55,347 nt of DNA, taken from positions 147,719 through 203,065 of the forward strand of contig CALMBF010000155.1 of assembly GCA_937860145.1 (NCBI GenBank), read 5' to 3'. The notes beneath the pieces were generated by a model. That model saw only the letters and a list, made by a program, of their open reading frames with translations, searched no databases and was not told the DNA's origin. The DNA comes from an uncultured Geobacter sp. GTDB lineage: Bacteria > Desulfobacterota > Desulfuromonadia > Geobacterales > DSM-12255. A program made the position numbers and the translations under genes. Below are positions 40,251 to 49,819 of this stretch, piece by piece. How positions within the stretch are numbered: position 1 is the stretch's first letter; the number at the start of each line of letters is the position of its first letter.

Positions 40251-41282
40251 ATGAGCATCGAAATAGAAAACATCAGCAAGCAGTTCGGAGACTTCACCGC
40301 CCTGGACAACGTCAGCCTGACCATCCCGACCGGTGAACTGGTGGCCCTTCTCGGCCCTTCGGGGTGCGGCAAGACAACCCTTCTGCGGATCATTGCCGGA
40401 CTGGAGGCCGCGGACAGGGGGCGAATCCTGTTCAACGGCGAGAATACCACCGACCGCCATGTGCGCGAGCGCAAGGTCGGCTTTGTTTTCCAGCACTATG
40501 CCCTGTTCAAGCATATGACCGTGTTCGACAACGTCGCCTTTGGGCTCACGGTCCGGCCCAAAAGCTCCCGTCCCTCCAAGGGTGAGATCAGGGACAAGGT
40601 CATGAATCTGCTCAAGCTGGTGCAGCTGGATTTCCAGTCCGACCGTTACCCGTCCCAGCTCTCAGGCGGACAACGCCAGCGGATTGCCCTGGCACGGGCT
40701 CTGGCGGTGGAGCCCCAGGTGCTCCTGCTGGATGAACCGTTCGGCGCGCTGGATGCACAGGTGCGGGCCGAACTGCGCCGCTGGCTGCGGCGACTGCATG
40801 ACGAGATCCATGTAACCAGCGTCTTCGTCACCCACGACCAGGAAGAGGCGCTGGAGGTGGCCGACCGGATCGTTGTCATGAACAAGGGGAGGGTGGAGCA
40901 GGCCGGCACGCCGGACCTGGTGTACGACCACCCGGCCAACCCCTTCGTGCTCAACTTCCTCGGTAACGTCAACCTCTTCCACGGCAGGACGCAGCATGGC
41001 GTGGGGGTGCAGGACAACCGGAACGCGGTCTCCTATGTCCGCTCCCACGACATCGAGATCGACCGGAGCCAACAGGATTCCACCTCCTTCAGGGCTGAGG
41101 TGAAGCATGTCCAGAAGCTGGGGCCGTCGGTGCGGGTGACCCTGGTTATGGACGGTAACGCAGAGCTCATCGAAGCGGAGCTCACCCGGGATGCGTTCCA
41201 GAACCTCGGGCTGCAGCACGGGGAAAAAGTATATGTTCGGCCCCGGCAGGTAAGGGTGTTTGTCGAGGATTATCAAATCTAG
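40251..41282 (+). CDS. cysA: Sulfate ABC importer ATPase CysA
   Basis: A 343-residue ATPase. Walker A is GPSGCGKTT, the Q-loop is [11 protein letters not shown], the signature is LSGGQRQR, Walker B is VLLLDEP, and the switch is [11 protein letters not shown]-terminal regulatory domain of about 100 residues (from [11 protein letters not shown]) is typical of CysA and related ATPases. ATG 40251 is used because upstream sequence belongs to the cysW end. Confidence 0.93.
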   Translation: MSIEIENISKQFGDFTALDNVSLTIPTGELVALLGPSGCGKTTLLRIIAGLEAADRGRILFNGENTTDRHVRERKVGFVFQHYALFKHMTVFDNVAFGLTVRPKSSRPSKGEIRDKVMNLLKLVQLDFQSDRYPSQLSGGQRQRIALARALAVEPQVLLLDEPFGALDAQVRAELRRWLRRLHDEIHVTSVFVTHDQEEALEVADRIVVMNKGRVEQAGTPDLVYDHPANPFVLNFLGNVNLFHGRTQHGVGVQDNRNAVSYVRSHDIEIDRSQQDSTSFRAEVKHVQKLGPSVRVTLVMDGNAELIEAELTRDAFQNLGLQHGEKVYVRPRQVRVFVEDYQI

Positions 41283-41291
41283 GAGAGTCGT

Positions 41292-41987
41292 ATGCGGTTA
41301 AGAATTCCGGAACTTCCGCTTGGCGCCACCCCCGCCGAGATCCTCAAGGCAGGCATAGAATCCTCGCACGGTCCGGTCTCTCTCGCGTGTTCCTTCTCCC
41401 TGGAGGATGTTGCGATCATAGACATCGCCCACAAGGCAGGACTTCAACTGGGGGTCTTTGCCATTGATACCGGACGGCTCAACGAGGAGACGTACGAGGT
41501 GGCAGATGCCCTGACCGAACGCTACCGTTTGAAGATAGACTGGTACTTCCCCTGTCACGAGAATGTGGAGAAGCTGGAGAGGGCTAAGGGGCTCTTCTCC
41601 TTTCGCGAGTCAACGGAGAACCGGGTGGAATGTTGCAGCATTCGCAAGGTGGAGCCACTTTCCCGGGCAATTAAATATCTATCCGGTTGGGTCACCGGTA
41701 TGCGACGGGAACAGAGCGTTACACGTAGTGACCTGCAAGCGATTGAGATTGACGAACTGAATGGCGGTATCCTCAAGATTAATCCGCTCATCGACTGGAG
41801 TGAAGAGGAGTTGATCGCTTACAGCGAAGCCAACCATCTCCCGAAAAACCGTCTCTTCAGTCAAGGATACCGTTCCATTGGCTGCGCTCCTTGCACACGG
41901 GCGGTCAAGCCGGGTGAGGATGCTAGGGCAGGCAGGTGGTGGTGGGAAAATCCGGAAAACAAAGAGTGCGGTTTGCACAGGAGATGA
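41292..41987 (+). CDS. cysH: Adenylyl-sulfate (APS) reductase
   Basis: A 231-residue PAPS/APS reductase. The [4Fe-4S] cysteines typical of the APS-using type are present: C114-C115 (ECCSIRK) and C198, C201 (GCAPC). The catalytic Cys is C226 in KECGLH near the end. It reduces APS to sulfite with thioredoxin. The absence of a cysC gene or CysC domain in CysN agrees with direct use of APS. It starts nine bases after cysA. Confidence 0.95.
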   Translation: MRLRIPELPLGATPAEILKAGIESSHGPVSLACSFSLEDVAIIDIAHKAGLQLGVFAIDTGRLNEETYEVADALTERYRLKIDWYFPCHENVEKLERAKGLFSFRESTENRVECCSIRKVEPLSRAIKYLSGWVTGMRREQSVTRSDLQAIEIDELNGGILKINPLIDWSEEELIAYSEANHLPKNRLFSQGYRSIGCAPCTRAVKPGEDARAGRWWWENPENKECGLHRR

Positions 41988-43073
41988 ATGAAAGAAACTG
42001 GCACAAGAAATAAGCGCGTAGTGGTTGCCATGAGCGGCGGAGTTGACTCTTCAGTCAGCGCAGCGCTCTTGAAGGAACAAGGTTACGATGTAACCGGAGT
42101 ATCGCTTCAGCTCTATGATCCTATCCCGAAAGAGCCCGGGTGCCGGATAAAAACCTGCTGTTCGCTCGATGATGTCATGGATGCCGCCAGGGTGGCGAGG
42201 AAACTCGAGATAACTTTCGAGGTACTCGATATGCGCGCAGAGTTCAAACAACTGGTGATCGATTACTTCATTGCCGAATACGCTGCTGGCCGTACACCAA
42301 ACCCCTGCATTCGTTGTAACGAGCTTGTCAAGTTTGACCTGTTGCTGGAGAAGGCGAAAAAGATGGGGGCAGACCTGCTGGCAACCGGCCATTATGCACG
42401 CATAGCCGAGGATAGCAGCGGCTGCAGACGTCTCATGACAGGTCTTGACCCTGCCAAGGATCAGTCGTATTTCCTCTTTACCCTGACCAAGGAACAATTG
42501 CGCCATATCTTATTTCCGGTGGGCATGTTGGAAAAGCCATCTGTCAGGCAGCTGGCAGCCGAGTACGATCTCCCGGTGGCGCAGAAAAATGAGAGCCAGG
42601 AGATCTGTTTTATCCCTGACAACGACTATGTTACATTCCTGGAATCTCACGGCGTTGCCCAGCAGCCAGGCGAGATTGTTACTGGAGATGGCATCGTTAT
42701 CGGTCGACATCTGGGGTCGCACCGTTACACGGTCGGTCAGCGCAAGGGATTGGGGATCGCCTGGCATCATCCGCTGCACGTGCGAGCAATCGATACGGAA
42801 AAGAACCGGGTCGTGGTCGGTGGGCGCGAAGAGCTGGAAACTGAGTCATTTACAGCCGGAGGAGCAATCTGGAACAGCATAACTGCTGCAACAGAGTTCC
42901 GTGCCACCTGTCGTATCCGCTACCGTCACAAACCTGCACCCTGCCGGGTACTGGTGCTGGATGACAGCCGATTCTCCGTGCATTTCGATTTCCCTCAGTC
43001 AGCAGTTTCCCCCGGACAGGCGGCCGTGCTCTATGACGGCGAATATGTCCTCGGTGGCGGCTGGATCGAGTAG
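41988..43073 (+). CDS. mnmA: tRNA-specific 2-thiouridylase
   Basis: A 361-residue MnmA/TrmU. PP-loop SGGVDSS, the catalytic Cys in [12 protein letters not shown] (about residue 103) and the second Cys in EICFIPDND (about residue 205). It thiolates U34 of Lys, Glu and Gln tRNAs with sulfur relayed by IscS/TusA-type carriers. Finding it inside the sulfate operon, between cysH and cysD, ties tRNA thiolation to sulfur supply. It starts directly at the cysH stop. Confidence 0.95.
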   Translation: MKETGTRNKRVVVAMSGGVDSSVSAALLKEQGYDVTGVSLQLYDPIPKEPGCRIKTCCSLDDVMDAARVARKLEITFEVLDMRAEFKQLVIDYFIAEYAAGRTPNPCIRCNELVKFDLLLEKAKKMGADLLATGHYARIAEDSSGCRRLMTGLDPAKDQSYFLFTLTKEQLRHILFPVGMLEKPSVRQLAAEYDLPVAQKNESQEICFIPDNDYVTFLESHGVAQQPGEIVTGDGIVIGRHLGSHRYTVGQRKGLGIAWHHPLHVRAIDTEKNRVVVGGREELETESFTAGGAIWNSITAATEFRATCRIRYRHKPAPCRVLVLDDSRFSVHFDFPQSAVSPGQAAVLYDGEYVLGGGWIE

Positions 43074-43110
43074 CAGACTAGAATATGCCCAAGAGAGACG
43101 AGAAACCTAT

Positions 43111-44013
43111 ATGAGCAACCTTACTCACCTGCAGCAACTGGAAGCCGAGAGCATCCACATCATCCGCGAGGTGGTGGCCGAATTCTCCAACCCGGTGATG
43201 CTCTACTCCATCGGCAAGGACTCGGCGGTCATGCTTCACCTGGCCCGCAAGGCCTTTTACCCGGCGCCCCCCCCCTTTCCCCTGCTGCACGTGGATACTA
43301 CCTGGAAATTCCGCGAAATGATCCAGTTCCGCGACCGGATGGCCGCCGAGTGTGGCCTCGATCTGATCGTGCACGTCAACGAGGAGGGGGTGCAGCAGGG
43401 GGTTTCCCCCTTCACCCACGGCTCGGCCCTCTACACGGACGTCATGAAGACCGAGGGGCTGAAGCAGGCGCTGGACAAGTACAAGTTCGACGCCGCCTTC
43501 GGCGGTGCCCGCCGGGACGAGGAAAAATCGAGGGCCAAGGAGCGGATCTTCTCTTTCCGCAGCGCCCACCATCGCTGGGACCCGAAGAGCCAGCGCCCGG
43601 AGTTGTGGAACCTGTACAACACCCGGATCAAGCCGGGGGAGAGTATCCGCGTCTTCCCCCTCTCCAACTGGACCGAGCTGGATGTGTGGCAGTACATCCA
43701 CCTGGAGAACATCCCCATTGTCCCCCTCTACTATGCCGCTGTCCGGCCGGTGGTGGAGCGGGACGGCATGCTGATCATGGTGGATGACGAGCGGTTGGAG
43801 TTGAAACAGGGCGAGAAGGTGGAGTACAGGTCGGTCCGCTTCCGCACCCTGGGGTGCTACCCCCTGACCGCTGCCGTGGAGTCGACGGCCGACACGCTGC
43901 CGCAGATCATCCAGGAGATGCTGCTCACCCGAACCTCGGAACGCCAGGGGCGCCTGATCGACCATGATCAGGCGGGGAGCATGGAGAAGAAGAAGCAGGA
44001 AGGCTATTTTTAA
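43111..44013 (+). CDS. cysD: Sulfate adenylyltransferase subunit 2
   Basis: A 300-residue PP-loop enzyme. PP-loop [30 protein letters not shown] and the long C-terminal VSTADTL-type tail typical of CysD are visible. With CysN it makes APS from sulfate and ATP. ATG 43111 matches the family start [17 protein letters not shown]. The frame upstream is only the end of mnmA in another register. Confidence 0.95.
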   Translation: MSNLTHLQQLEAESIHIIREVVAEFSNPVMLYSIGKDSAVMLHLARKAFYPAPPPFPLLHVDTTWKFREMIQFRDRMAAECGLDLIVHVNEEGVQQGVSPFTHGSALYTDVMKTEGLKQALDKYKFDAAFGGARRDEEKSRAKERIFSFRSAHHRWDPKSQRPELWNLYNTRIKPGESIRVFPLSNWTELDVWQYIHLENIPIVPLYYAAVRPVVERDGMLIMVDDERLELKQGEKVEYRSVRFRTLGCYPLTAAVESTADTLPQIIQEMLLTRTSERQGRLIDHDQAGSMEKKKQEGYF

Positions 44014-44021
44014 ACCGTTCA

Positions 44022-44068
44022 GGGCTCAGGGCTTGGGATAATTCCCTTTAGCCTTCAACCCTGAGCCC
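44022..44068. repeat. Inverted repeat between cysD and cysN
   Basis: GGGCTCAGGG (44022-44031) and CCCTGAGCCC (44059-44068) form a perfect 10-bp stem with a 27-base loop, in an 84-base gap. No T-run follows. It may be a processing or stability hairpin or a small intergenic repeat. Confidence 0.6.
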
Positions 44069-44097
44069 CGACCTAGAGCCCATAACCGAGGTTTTAC

Positions 44098-45777
44098 ATG
44101 GCACACCAATCGGAACTGATCGAAAAGGATATCCTCGCCTACCTGAAGAGCCAGGAAGAGAAGTCTCTCCTGCGCTTCATCACCTGCGGCAGCGTTGACG
44201 ACGGCAAGAGCACCCTCATCGGCCGGCTGCTCTGGGACTCGAAGATGGTGTTCGAGGACCAGCTGGCGGCGCTTGAGGCGGACAGCAAAAAGGTCGGTAC
44301 CCAGGGTGGGGCCATCGACTATGCCCTGTTGCTTGACGGCCTGCAGGCGGAACGGGAGCAGGGGATTACCATCGACGTGGCCTACCGCTACTTCTCCACC
44401 GACAAGCGCAAGTTCATCGTCGCCGACACTCCGGGCCACGAGCAGTATACCCGCAATATGGTCACCGGTGCCTCCACCGCCCAGGTGGCGGTCATCCTGA
44501 TCGATGCCCGCAAGGGTCTCCTGACCCAGACAAGACGCCACAGCTACCTTGTTTCACTTGTCGGCATCCGCCATATCGTCCTGGCAATCAACAAGATGGA
44601 TCTGATCGACTTTGACAAGCAGAAGTTCGAGGCAATTCGTCGCGACTACGAGCAGTTCGCCGCTCCCCTCGGATTTGTCTCCATTGCGGCCATCCCCATC
44701 TCCGCCCTTGGCGGGGACAACATCATCGAAGCTAGTGCCAACACCCCGTGGTATGAAGGGCCGACTCTGATGCACTACCTGGAGACCGTGCAGGTCGAGG
44801 ACGATCTCAGGGGGAAACCGTTCCGGCTGCCGGTGCAGTGGGTGAACCGCCCCCATCTGGATTTCCGCGGCTTCTGCGGCACGGTCGCTGCCGGTACGAT
44901 ACACCCGGGGGACGAAGTGCGGGTCGCTTCATCGGGGCGAACCAGCCGGGTGGCCAGGATAGTTACCATGAACGGCGATCTGCCGGAAGCGACCGCCGGC
45001 CAGGCGGTGACCCTGACACTGACCGACGAGATCGATGTCAGCCGGGGAGACCTGTTCTCCTCGTTTGATTCGCCACCCATCCATACCCGGCACCTGGAGG
45101 CGCACCTGGTCTGGCTCCATGACGAGCCGCTTCAGCCGGGGCGGAGCTACCTGATCAAAACCGCGTCAGCCCTGACCCCCGGCCGGGTCACCAGCCTGAA
45201 GCACGCGGTGGATGTGAATACCCTGGAGCAGAAGCCGGCATCCGCACTGGGGCTGAACGAAATCGGCGTCGGGCTGCTGGAGCTGGACCGACCGGCAGCG
45301 TTCGATCCGTACCGTCAGAGCCGCGACTGCGGCAGTTTTATCGTCATCGACCGCTTTACCAACGCCACCGTGGCGGCAGGCATGGTCATCACTGCGGCAC
45401 CGGAGATACTGCAGCCGCAGGAACTGGTCTCCATGGCAGATGAGGAAACGGCCGGCGGATCTGACCGAGCCGTCCGGCGGATCAACCTGGGGGAATATTT
45501 CATTAGCGGCGACGAGGGGAACCTAGTGGACCTTAGTGAAGAGCGGGGGGAGATCGAGTTCGACGTGACCCCGGCCTTCCTCCATACACTTGCCCGGGGG
45601 GACCGGGTGCTCTTCCGCCTGCGCGATCCTGGGCAGCTGCCGCCGGTGGCTCAACTGGCCTACAAGCATGGCCTGCAGTGCACCTTCGGCCGTGTAGGTG
45701 ACCGGGTCAACCTGGTCCTCTTCAATGCGTCAGCGATCACATCACCGAAAGATTATAGTGGGGATATGGGGCTGTAG
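44098..45777 (+). CDS. cysN: Sulfate adenylyltransferase subunit 1 (GTPase)
   Basis: A 559-residue EF-Tu-like GTPase that drives APS synthesis by CysD. G1 is GSVDDGKS, G3 is DTPGHEQY, and G4 is NKMD. There is no C-terminal APS kinase domain; the last 130 residues are an extra beta domain ([16 protein letters not shown] to the end) that is not typical of the short CysN form, and its role is unknown to me. This agrees with the APS-type CysH. Confidence 0.9.
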   Translation: MAHQSELIEKDILAYLKSQEEKSLLRFITCGSVDDGKSTLIGRLLWDSKMVFEDQLAALEADSKKVGTQGGAIDYALLLDGLQAEREQGITIDVAYRYFSTDKRKFIVADTPGHEQYTRNMVTGASTAQVAVILIDARKGLLTQTRRHSYLVSLVGIRHIVLAINKMDLIDFDKQKFEAIRRDYEQFAAPLGFVSIAAIPISALGGDNIIEASANTPWYEGPTLMHYLETVQVEDDLRGKPFRLPVQWVNRPHLDFRGFCGTVAAGTIHPGDEVRVASSGRTSRVARIVTMNGDLPEATAGQAVTLTLTDEIDVSRGDLFSSFDSPPIHTRHLEAHLVWLHDEPLQPGRSYLIKTASALTPGRVTSLKHAVDVNTLEQKPASALGLNEIGVGLLELDRPAAFDPYRQSRDCGSFIVIDRFTNATVAAGMVITAAPEILQPQELVSMADEETAGGSDRAVRRINLGEYFISGDEGNLVDLSEERGEIEFDVTPAFLHTLARGDRVLFRLRDPGQLPPVAQLAYKHGLQCTFGRVGDRVNLVLFNASAITSPKDYSGDMGL

Positions 45778-46140
45778 TTTCGGTGCGGCGAGGCAATTTC
45801 GCAGGTTGACCATCTTTACGGGACAGTCAGCAGTGTTTAATTCAGAGAGTGCAGAAAATTCTGATCCATTCTCTTTGTTAAATTTGACGAAGTTATGTTT
45901 CACTCATCGAAATAATGGGCACATGCTAATTGAAGTGTGGACACGAGATCACTACATGATTTTATATAAAAGAAATATTCCAGTGCTAAGTTTATGTGCT
46001 CATTTGAGTGAGACGCAGCGATATATGATAACTTAAATCTATGTTGCTAGAAAAAACGATAGGTTGGGATGTCGGGTATGGAGAACAAGAATAGTAGTCA
46101 TAAAACCGGCTTGTGCCCAATGATTGTTACCTGTTTGAGA

Positions 46141-46161
46141 TATGAATCACGGTGATTCATA
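46141..46161. repeat. Perfect 10+1+10 palindrome
   Basis: TATGAATCAC, G, GTGATTCATA. ACCTGT occurs on both sides (46129 and 46161). The symmetry suggests a protein-binding site or an element end. Confidence 0.6.
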
Positions 46162-46225
46162 CCTGTAATGGCACGGCAGGTAGTAGTCAAAAATCCAGTT
46201 TTTTTTGTTTAGAGTTAAATATCGC

Positions 46226-46254
46226 GGGCACAATTTGGGCACAGGATGGGCACA
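46226..46254. repeat. Three GGGCACA repeats, 11-bp period
   Basis: GGGCACA at 46226, 46237 and 46248, each 11 bases apart, so all on one face of the helix. Such phasing is typical of iterons or cooperative binding sites. Confidence 0.55.
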
Positions 46255-46350
46255 GACTTGATCAGAATGGTCGGGAATAGGGTTCGTGGTGCTTGATTTT
46301 TAAGTGAGTTAGTGCGAGAGTAGGTTGGTAACAGCTTGAATGTAAACAAT

Positions 46351-46378
46351 AAAAAAGGCCAGGTTTGTTGACCTGGCC
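46351..46378 (-). terminator. Terminator of the tRNA-Val gene
   Basis: On the minus strand: GGCCAGGT, loop CAACAA, ACCTGGCC, then six Ts. It is 13 bases past the tRNA 3' end. Confidence 0.85.
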
Positions 46379-46390
46379 TGTCAAGTTTCT

Positions 46391-46465
46391 TGGTGGGCGA
46401 TACTGGGATCGAACCAGTGACTTCTACCGTGTGAAGGCAGTGCTCTCCCGCTGAGCTAATCGCCC
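46391..46465 (-). tRNA. tRNA-Val (CAC)
   Basis: Cloverleaf on the minus strand with acceptor GGGCGAT/ATCGCCC, D-arm GCTCAGCGGGAGAGC, anticodon loop TTCACAC giving CAC (valine, GTG codons), T-loop GGTTCGATCC, and encoded CCA. Well formed with no mispairs in the acceptor. Confidence 0.95.
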
Positions 46466-46614
46466 GATGCGTATTTTAGATAGCAGATGCTCTTGCACGT
46501 GTCAAGTGGTGCTTTTAGGTGCCTTGCTTTTGTCAATCCACTATGATATATCTACTTTTTTCAAAATTCGACGACTTATGCGTCAAGCCATAAGATGATG
46601 AAAGCGAGGATACG

Positions 46615-47916
46615 ATGCAGGTAAATGTTGAAGAAATAAGCAGCGTGAAAAAGAAAATCATGTTCGAGATCCCTGCCGACCGGGTACAGGCCGAGATGGA
46701 CAAAGTCTTTGCCGACATTCGCAAACGTGCTGTTGTCCCCGGTTTCAGGAAAGGCAAGGCTCCCCAGGACCTGATCAGGAAAAGCTACCAGGGGCAGGTG
46801 GAGAACGATGTCGTCAAGAATCTGTTCAACGATACCTATTTCAGATACATTCAGGAGAACAGCATCTATCCGGTGGCCTATCCGGTAATCGATGCGGACA
46901 CCCTCGTTCCGGGCGAGTCGTTCAAGTACTCAGCAACGATAGAGGTTTTCCCGACCGTGGAAGTGAATGCGTACGAAGGGCTCGAGGTGGAGCGGGAATC
47001 ATTCGTTGCCGACGAGTCCGCCATTGATAACCGTTTGCAGCAGATGCGCGAAAATATGGCACAGCTTAAGCCAGTGACCGGAGAGAGAGCATGCCAGTCA
47101 GGTGATCACGTTATCATTGATTTTGTCGGTTTTGTCGACGGCGAAAAGCTCGATGGCGGCGAAGCCAGCGATTATCAACTGGAGCTGGGGAGCAACTCAT
47201 TCATTCCCGGCTTCGAGGATCAGGTCGCCGGCATCACTGTTGGTGAAACAAAGCGGGTTAAGCTCGCTTTCCCGGAAAACTACCACAACGATCAGCTTTC
47301 CGGAAAGGATGTGGAGTTTGACGTAACCCTGAAGGAGATCAAAGTCAAAGAGATTCCCGAGCTTGACGATGCCTTTGCTCAGGAGTTCGGAGAGTTCCAG
47401 ACTGTTGCCGAGTTGAGAGCCAAGGTTGCAGAGAGCTACGAACGTCAGGAACTGGACAGGATCGATCGCGAGTTCAAGGACTCCATCGTGAAAGCGCTCA
47501 TCGAGAAGAACGATTTCGAACTTCCGGATGCGCTGGTTGACAGGCAACTTGTGACCATGCTGGAAAATACCAAGCAGCGTCTCAAGTACCAGAACCTCAC
47601 TCTTGAGATGATGGGACTGGACGAAGCCCAATACAAGGAGCAGTTCAGGTCGGTCGCTGCAAGTCAGGTCAAGGGTGCGTTGCTTCTCCACGAGCTCGCC
47701 GGCAAGGCAGGGATTCAGGTTACTCAGGAGGACCTTGAGAACCGTGTGCGCAAAATTGCCGAAGAGAGCGGTCAGGATTTCGAAAGGATCAGCCGCTACT
47801 ACCTGCAAAGTGACGAGGCCAAGCAGAATCTTGAAGAGCAGGTGAGGGAAGAGAAAGTCCTGGAGCTTATCGCTGCCAAGGCGGTTGTTACCGAAAAACA
47901 GCGCGCCATGGCCTAA
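46615..47916 (+). CDS. tig: Trigger factor
   Basis: A 433-residue ribosome-associated chaperone. The N-terminal ribosome-binding motif is VVPGFRKGKAP (residues near 40-50), then the FKBP-type PPIase domain (CQSGDHVIIDFVGFVDG, about 160-245) and the helical C-terminal arms. It is the first gene of the tig-clpP-clpX-lon group. Confidence 0.95.
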   Translation: MQVNVEEISSVKKKIMFEIPADRVQAEMDKVFADIRKRAVVPGFRKGKAPQDLIRKSYQGQVENDVVKNLFNDTYFRYIQENSIYPVAYPVIDADTLVPGESFKYSATIEVFPTVEVNAYEGLEVERESFVADESAIDNRLQQMRENMAQLKPVTGERACQSGDHVIIDFVGFVDGEKLDGGEASDYQLELGSNSFIPGFEDQVAGITVGETKRVKLAFPENYHNDQLSGKDVEFDVTLKEIKVKEIPELDDAFAQEFGEFQTVAELRAKVAESYERQELDRIDREFKDSIVKALIEKNDFELPDALVDRQLVTMLENTKQRLKYQNLTLEMMGLDEAQYKEQFRSVAASQVKGALLLHELAGKAGIQVTQEDLENRVRKIAEESGQDFERISRYYLQSDEAKQNLEEQVREEKVLELIAAKAVVTEKQRAMA

Positions 47917-47961
47917 CAGTCTCGATGCTCTTTTTGAGAACGAGCACGTAATGAGGTCTTC

Positions 47962-48558
47962 ATGTTTGTCCCCATTGTAGTTGAACAGAGCGGCCGAGGC
48001 GAAAGATCCTTCGATATATACTCCCGGCTCCTGAAGGACAGGATAATATTTCTCGGCGGACCGATTGACGACAACGTGTCGAATCTGATCATTGCCCAGT
48101 TGCTTTTCCTGGAAGCGGAAGATCCTGACAAGGATATCCATCTTTACATCAATTCACCCGGCGGGGTGGTAACTTCTGGCATGGCGATCTATGATACCAT
48201 GCAGTATATCAAGCCCAACGTTTCTACCATCTGCGTCGGCCAGGCAGCCTCTATGGGGGCGATACTGCTTGCTGGCGGGGAGAAGGGGAAGCGATATAGC
48301 CTGGTTCACTCCCGTATCATGATTCACCAACCCCTGGGCGGATTCGAGGGGCAGGCTACCGATATCAGCATTCATGCGCAGGAGATCCTGCGCATGAAGA
48401 AAAAACTTAACGAGATTCTTTCACTTCATACCGGTCAGCCTTTCGAGAAAGTGGAAGCAGACACTGACAGGGATTACTTCATGTCCAGTATGGATGCCTG
48501 CTCTTATGGCCTTGTTGATGCTGTCCTGGAGCGCAATCCTTTGACAGGGGGTGCATAG
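47962..48558 (+). CDS. clpP: ATP-dependent Clp protease proteolytic subunit
   Basis: A 198-residue ClpP. Catalytic Ser in GQAASMGA (about 98), His in [10 protein letters not shown] (about 123) and Asp in DTDRDYFMS (about 172). It forms the 14-mer peptidase used by ClpX. The start ([25 protein letters not shown]) is the normal family start. The stop shares its last base with the clpX GTG. Confidence 0.97.
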   Translation: MFVPIVVEQSGRGERSFDIYSRLLKDRIIFLGGPIDDNVSNLIIAQLLFLEAEDPDKDIHLYINSPGGVVTSGMAIYDTMQYIKPNVSTICVGQAASMGAILLAGGEKGKRYSLVHSRIMIHQPLGGFEGQATDISIHAQEILRMKKKLNEILSLHTGQPFEKVEADTDRDYFMSSMDACSYGLVDAVLERNPLTGGA

Positions 48559-49811
48559 TGAGTAAACGTGATGACAGGACTGATGCGTTGATCTGCTCTT
48601 TCTGCGGCAAGAGCCAGGACGAAGTCAAGAAGCTCATTGCCGGTCCCACGGTATACATCTGCGACGAGTGCATCGATCTCTGTAATGATATTATTGCCGA
48701 GGAAACCCGACTGGAAGAAACCGTTGGCTCGGATGTCAGCAAACTTCCCAAGCCGCTGGAAATACGGGAAGTCCTTGACGAGTATGTCATCGGTCAGGAG
48801 AGCGCGAAAAAGACACTTGCGGTGGCGGTGTACAACCATTACAAGCGTATCGAGTACATGGCAAAGCCGACCGATGTGGAGATGCAGAAAAGCAATATTC
48901 TCCTCCTCGGCCCGACCGGTTCGGGTAAGACGCTCCTGGCCCAGACCCTTGCCCGAATACTCAAGGTGCCGTTTGCAATGGCTGATGCCACGAATCTGAC
49001 TGAAGCCGGCTATGTCGGAGAGGACGTTGAGAATATAATTCTCAGTCTCTTGCAGGCTGCTGATTACGACGTGGAGAGGGCGCAAAAGGGCATTATCTAC
49101 ATCGACGAGATAGACAAGATCGCCAAGAAATCCGATTCTCCGTCTATAACTCGGGATGTATCTGGTGAAGGGGTGCAGCAGGCTCTTCTGAAGATTATCG
49201 AAGGGACGATTGCCAGCGTCCCTCCCAAGGGGGGACGCAAGCACCCACAGCAAGAGTTTCTCAAGGTGGACACCACTAACATCCTTTTTATCTGCAGTGG
49301 CGCTTTTGCAGGGCTGGAGAGCGTAATTCAGCAACGCACCGGTGTGAAAACCCTTGGTTTCGGTGCGGATATCAAGAAAAAAGAAGAGAAGCGGGCGGGG
49401 GAACTGCTTAGTGACGTAACCCCTGAGGACCTGCTCAAGTACGGCTTTATCCCCGAGTTCATCGGCAGGTTGCCGGTTCTTGCGACACTGACCGAACTGA
49501 ACGAGGAGGCGATGGTTCAGATACTCAAGGAGCCCAAAAACGCCTTGGTCAAACAGTATCAGAAGCTGTTCGAAATGGAACATGTAAAACTTAAGTTCAC
49601 CGATGGTTCACTGGTGGCCATTGCCAAGGAGGCGCTCAAACGGAATACCGGTGCCAGAGGGCTTCGCTCGATCCTGGAGAACGCAATGCTCGACATCATG
49701 TACGAGATTCCCTCCCAGTCAATGGTCAAAGAGGTGGTAATCAGCGAAGATGTAATTTCAAGGAAGGAAAAGCCGATAATTGTCTATGAAGGCATGGCTG
49801 AATCCGCATAA
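48558..49811 (+). CDS. clpX: ATP-dependent Clp protease ATP-binding subunit
   Basis: A 417-residue AAA+ unfoldase with a GTG start. The zinc domain uses CSFCGKS and CDECIDLC (residues about 13-38). Walker A is [11 protein letters not shown], Walker B is IIYIDEIDK, and the IGF-type ClpP loop (LGFGADI) is present. Translationally coupled to clpP. Confidence 0.97.
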   Translation: MSKRDDRTDALICSFCGKSQDEVKKLIAGPTVYICDECIDLCNDIIAEETRLEETVGSDVSKLPKPLEIREVLDEYVIGQESAKKTLAVAVYNHYKRIEYMAKPTDVEMQKSNILLLGPTGSGKTLLAQTLARILKVPFAMADATNLTEAGYVGEDVENIILSLLQAADYDVERAQKGIIYIDEIDKIAKKSDSPSITRDVSGEGVQQALLKIIEGTIASVPPKGGRKHPQQEFLKVDTTNILFICSGAFAGLESVIQQRTGVKTLGFGADIKKKEEKRAGELLSDVTPEDLLKYGFIPEFIGRLPVLATLTELNEEAMVQILKEPKNALVKQYQKLFEMEHVKLKFTDGSLVAIAKEALKRNTGARGLRSILENAMLDIMYEIPSQSMVKEVVISEDVISRKEKPIIVYEGMAESA

Positions 49812-49819
49812 AGGATACA

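Larger units (their letters stand above)
45778..46350. other. Non-coding region between cysN and tRNA-Val
   Basis: About 570 bases without a supported gene. It is more AT-rich than the surroundings and contains a palindrome, short repeats and several partial sequences (below), in the neighbourhood of a tRNA gene. It could be the scar of an integrated element. I found no integrase gene or convincing remnant. Confidence 0.5.

Noticed and set aside
43078-43965. 295-codon minus-strand frame
   Set aside because: Antisense to cysD with no recognisable domain.
45778-46350. Integrase pseudogene
   Set aside because: No frame with integrase motifs on either strand; only repeats and a palindrome.
48504-49583. 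359-codon minus-strand frame
   Set aside because: Antisense to clpX, a very conserved gene.
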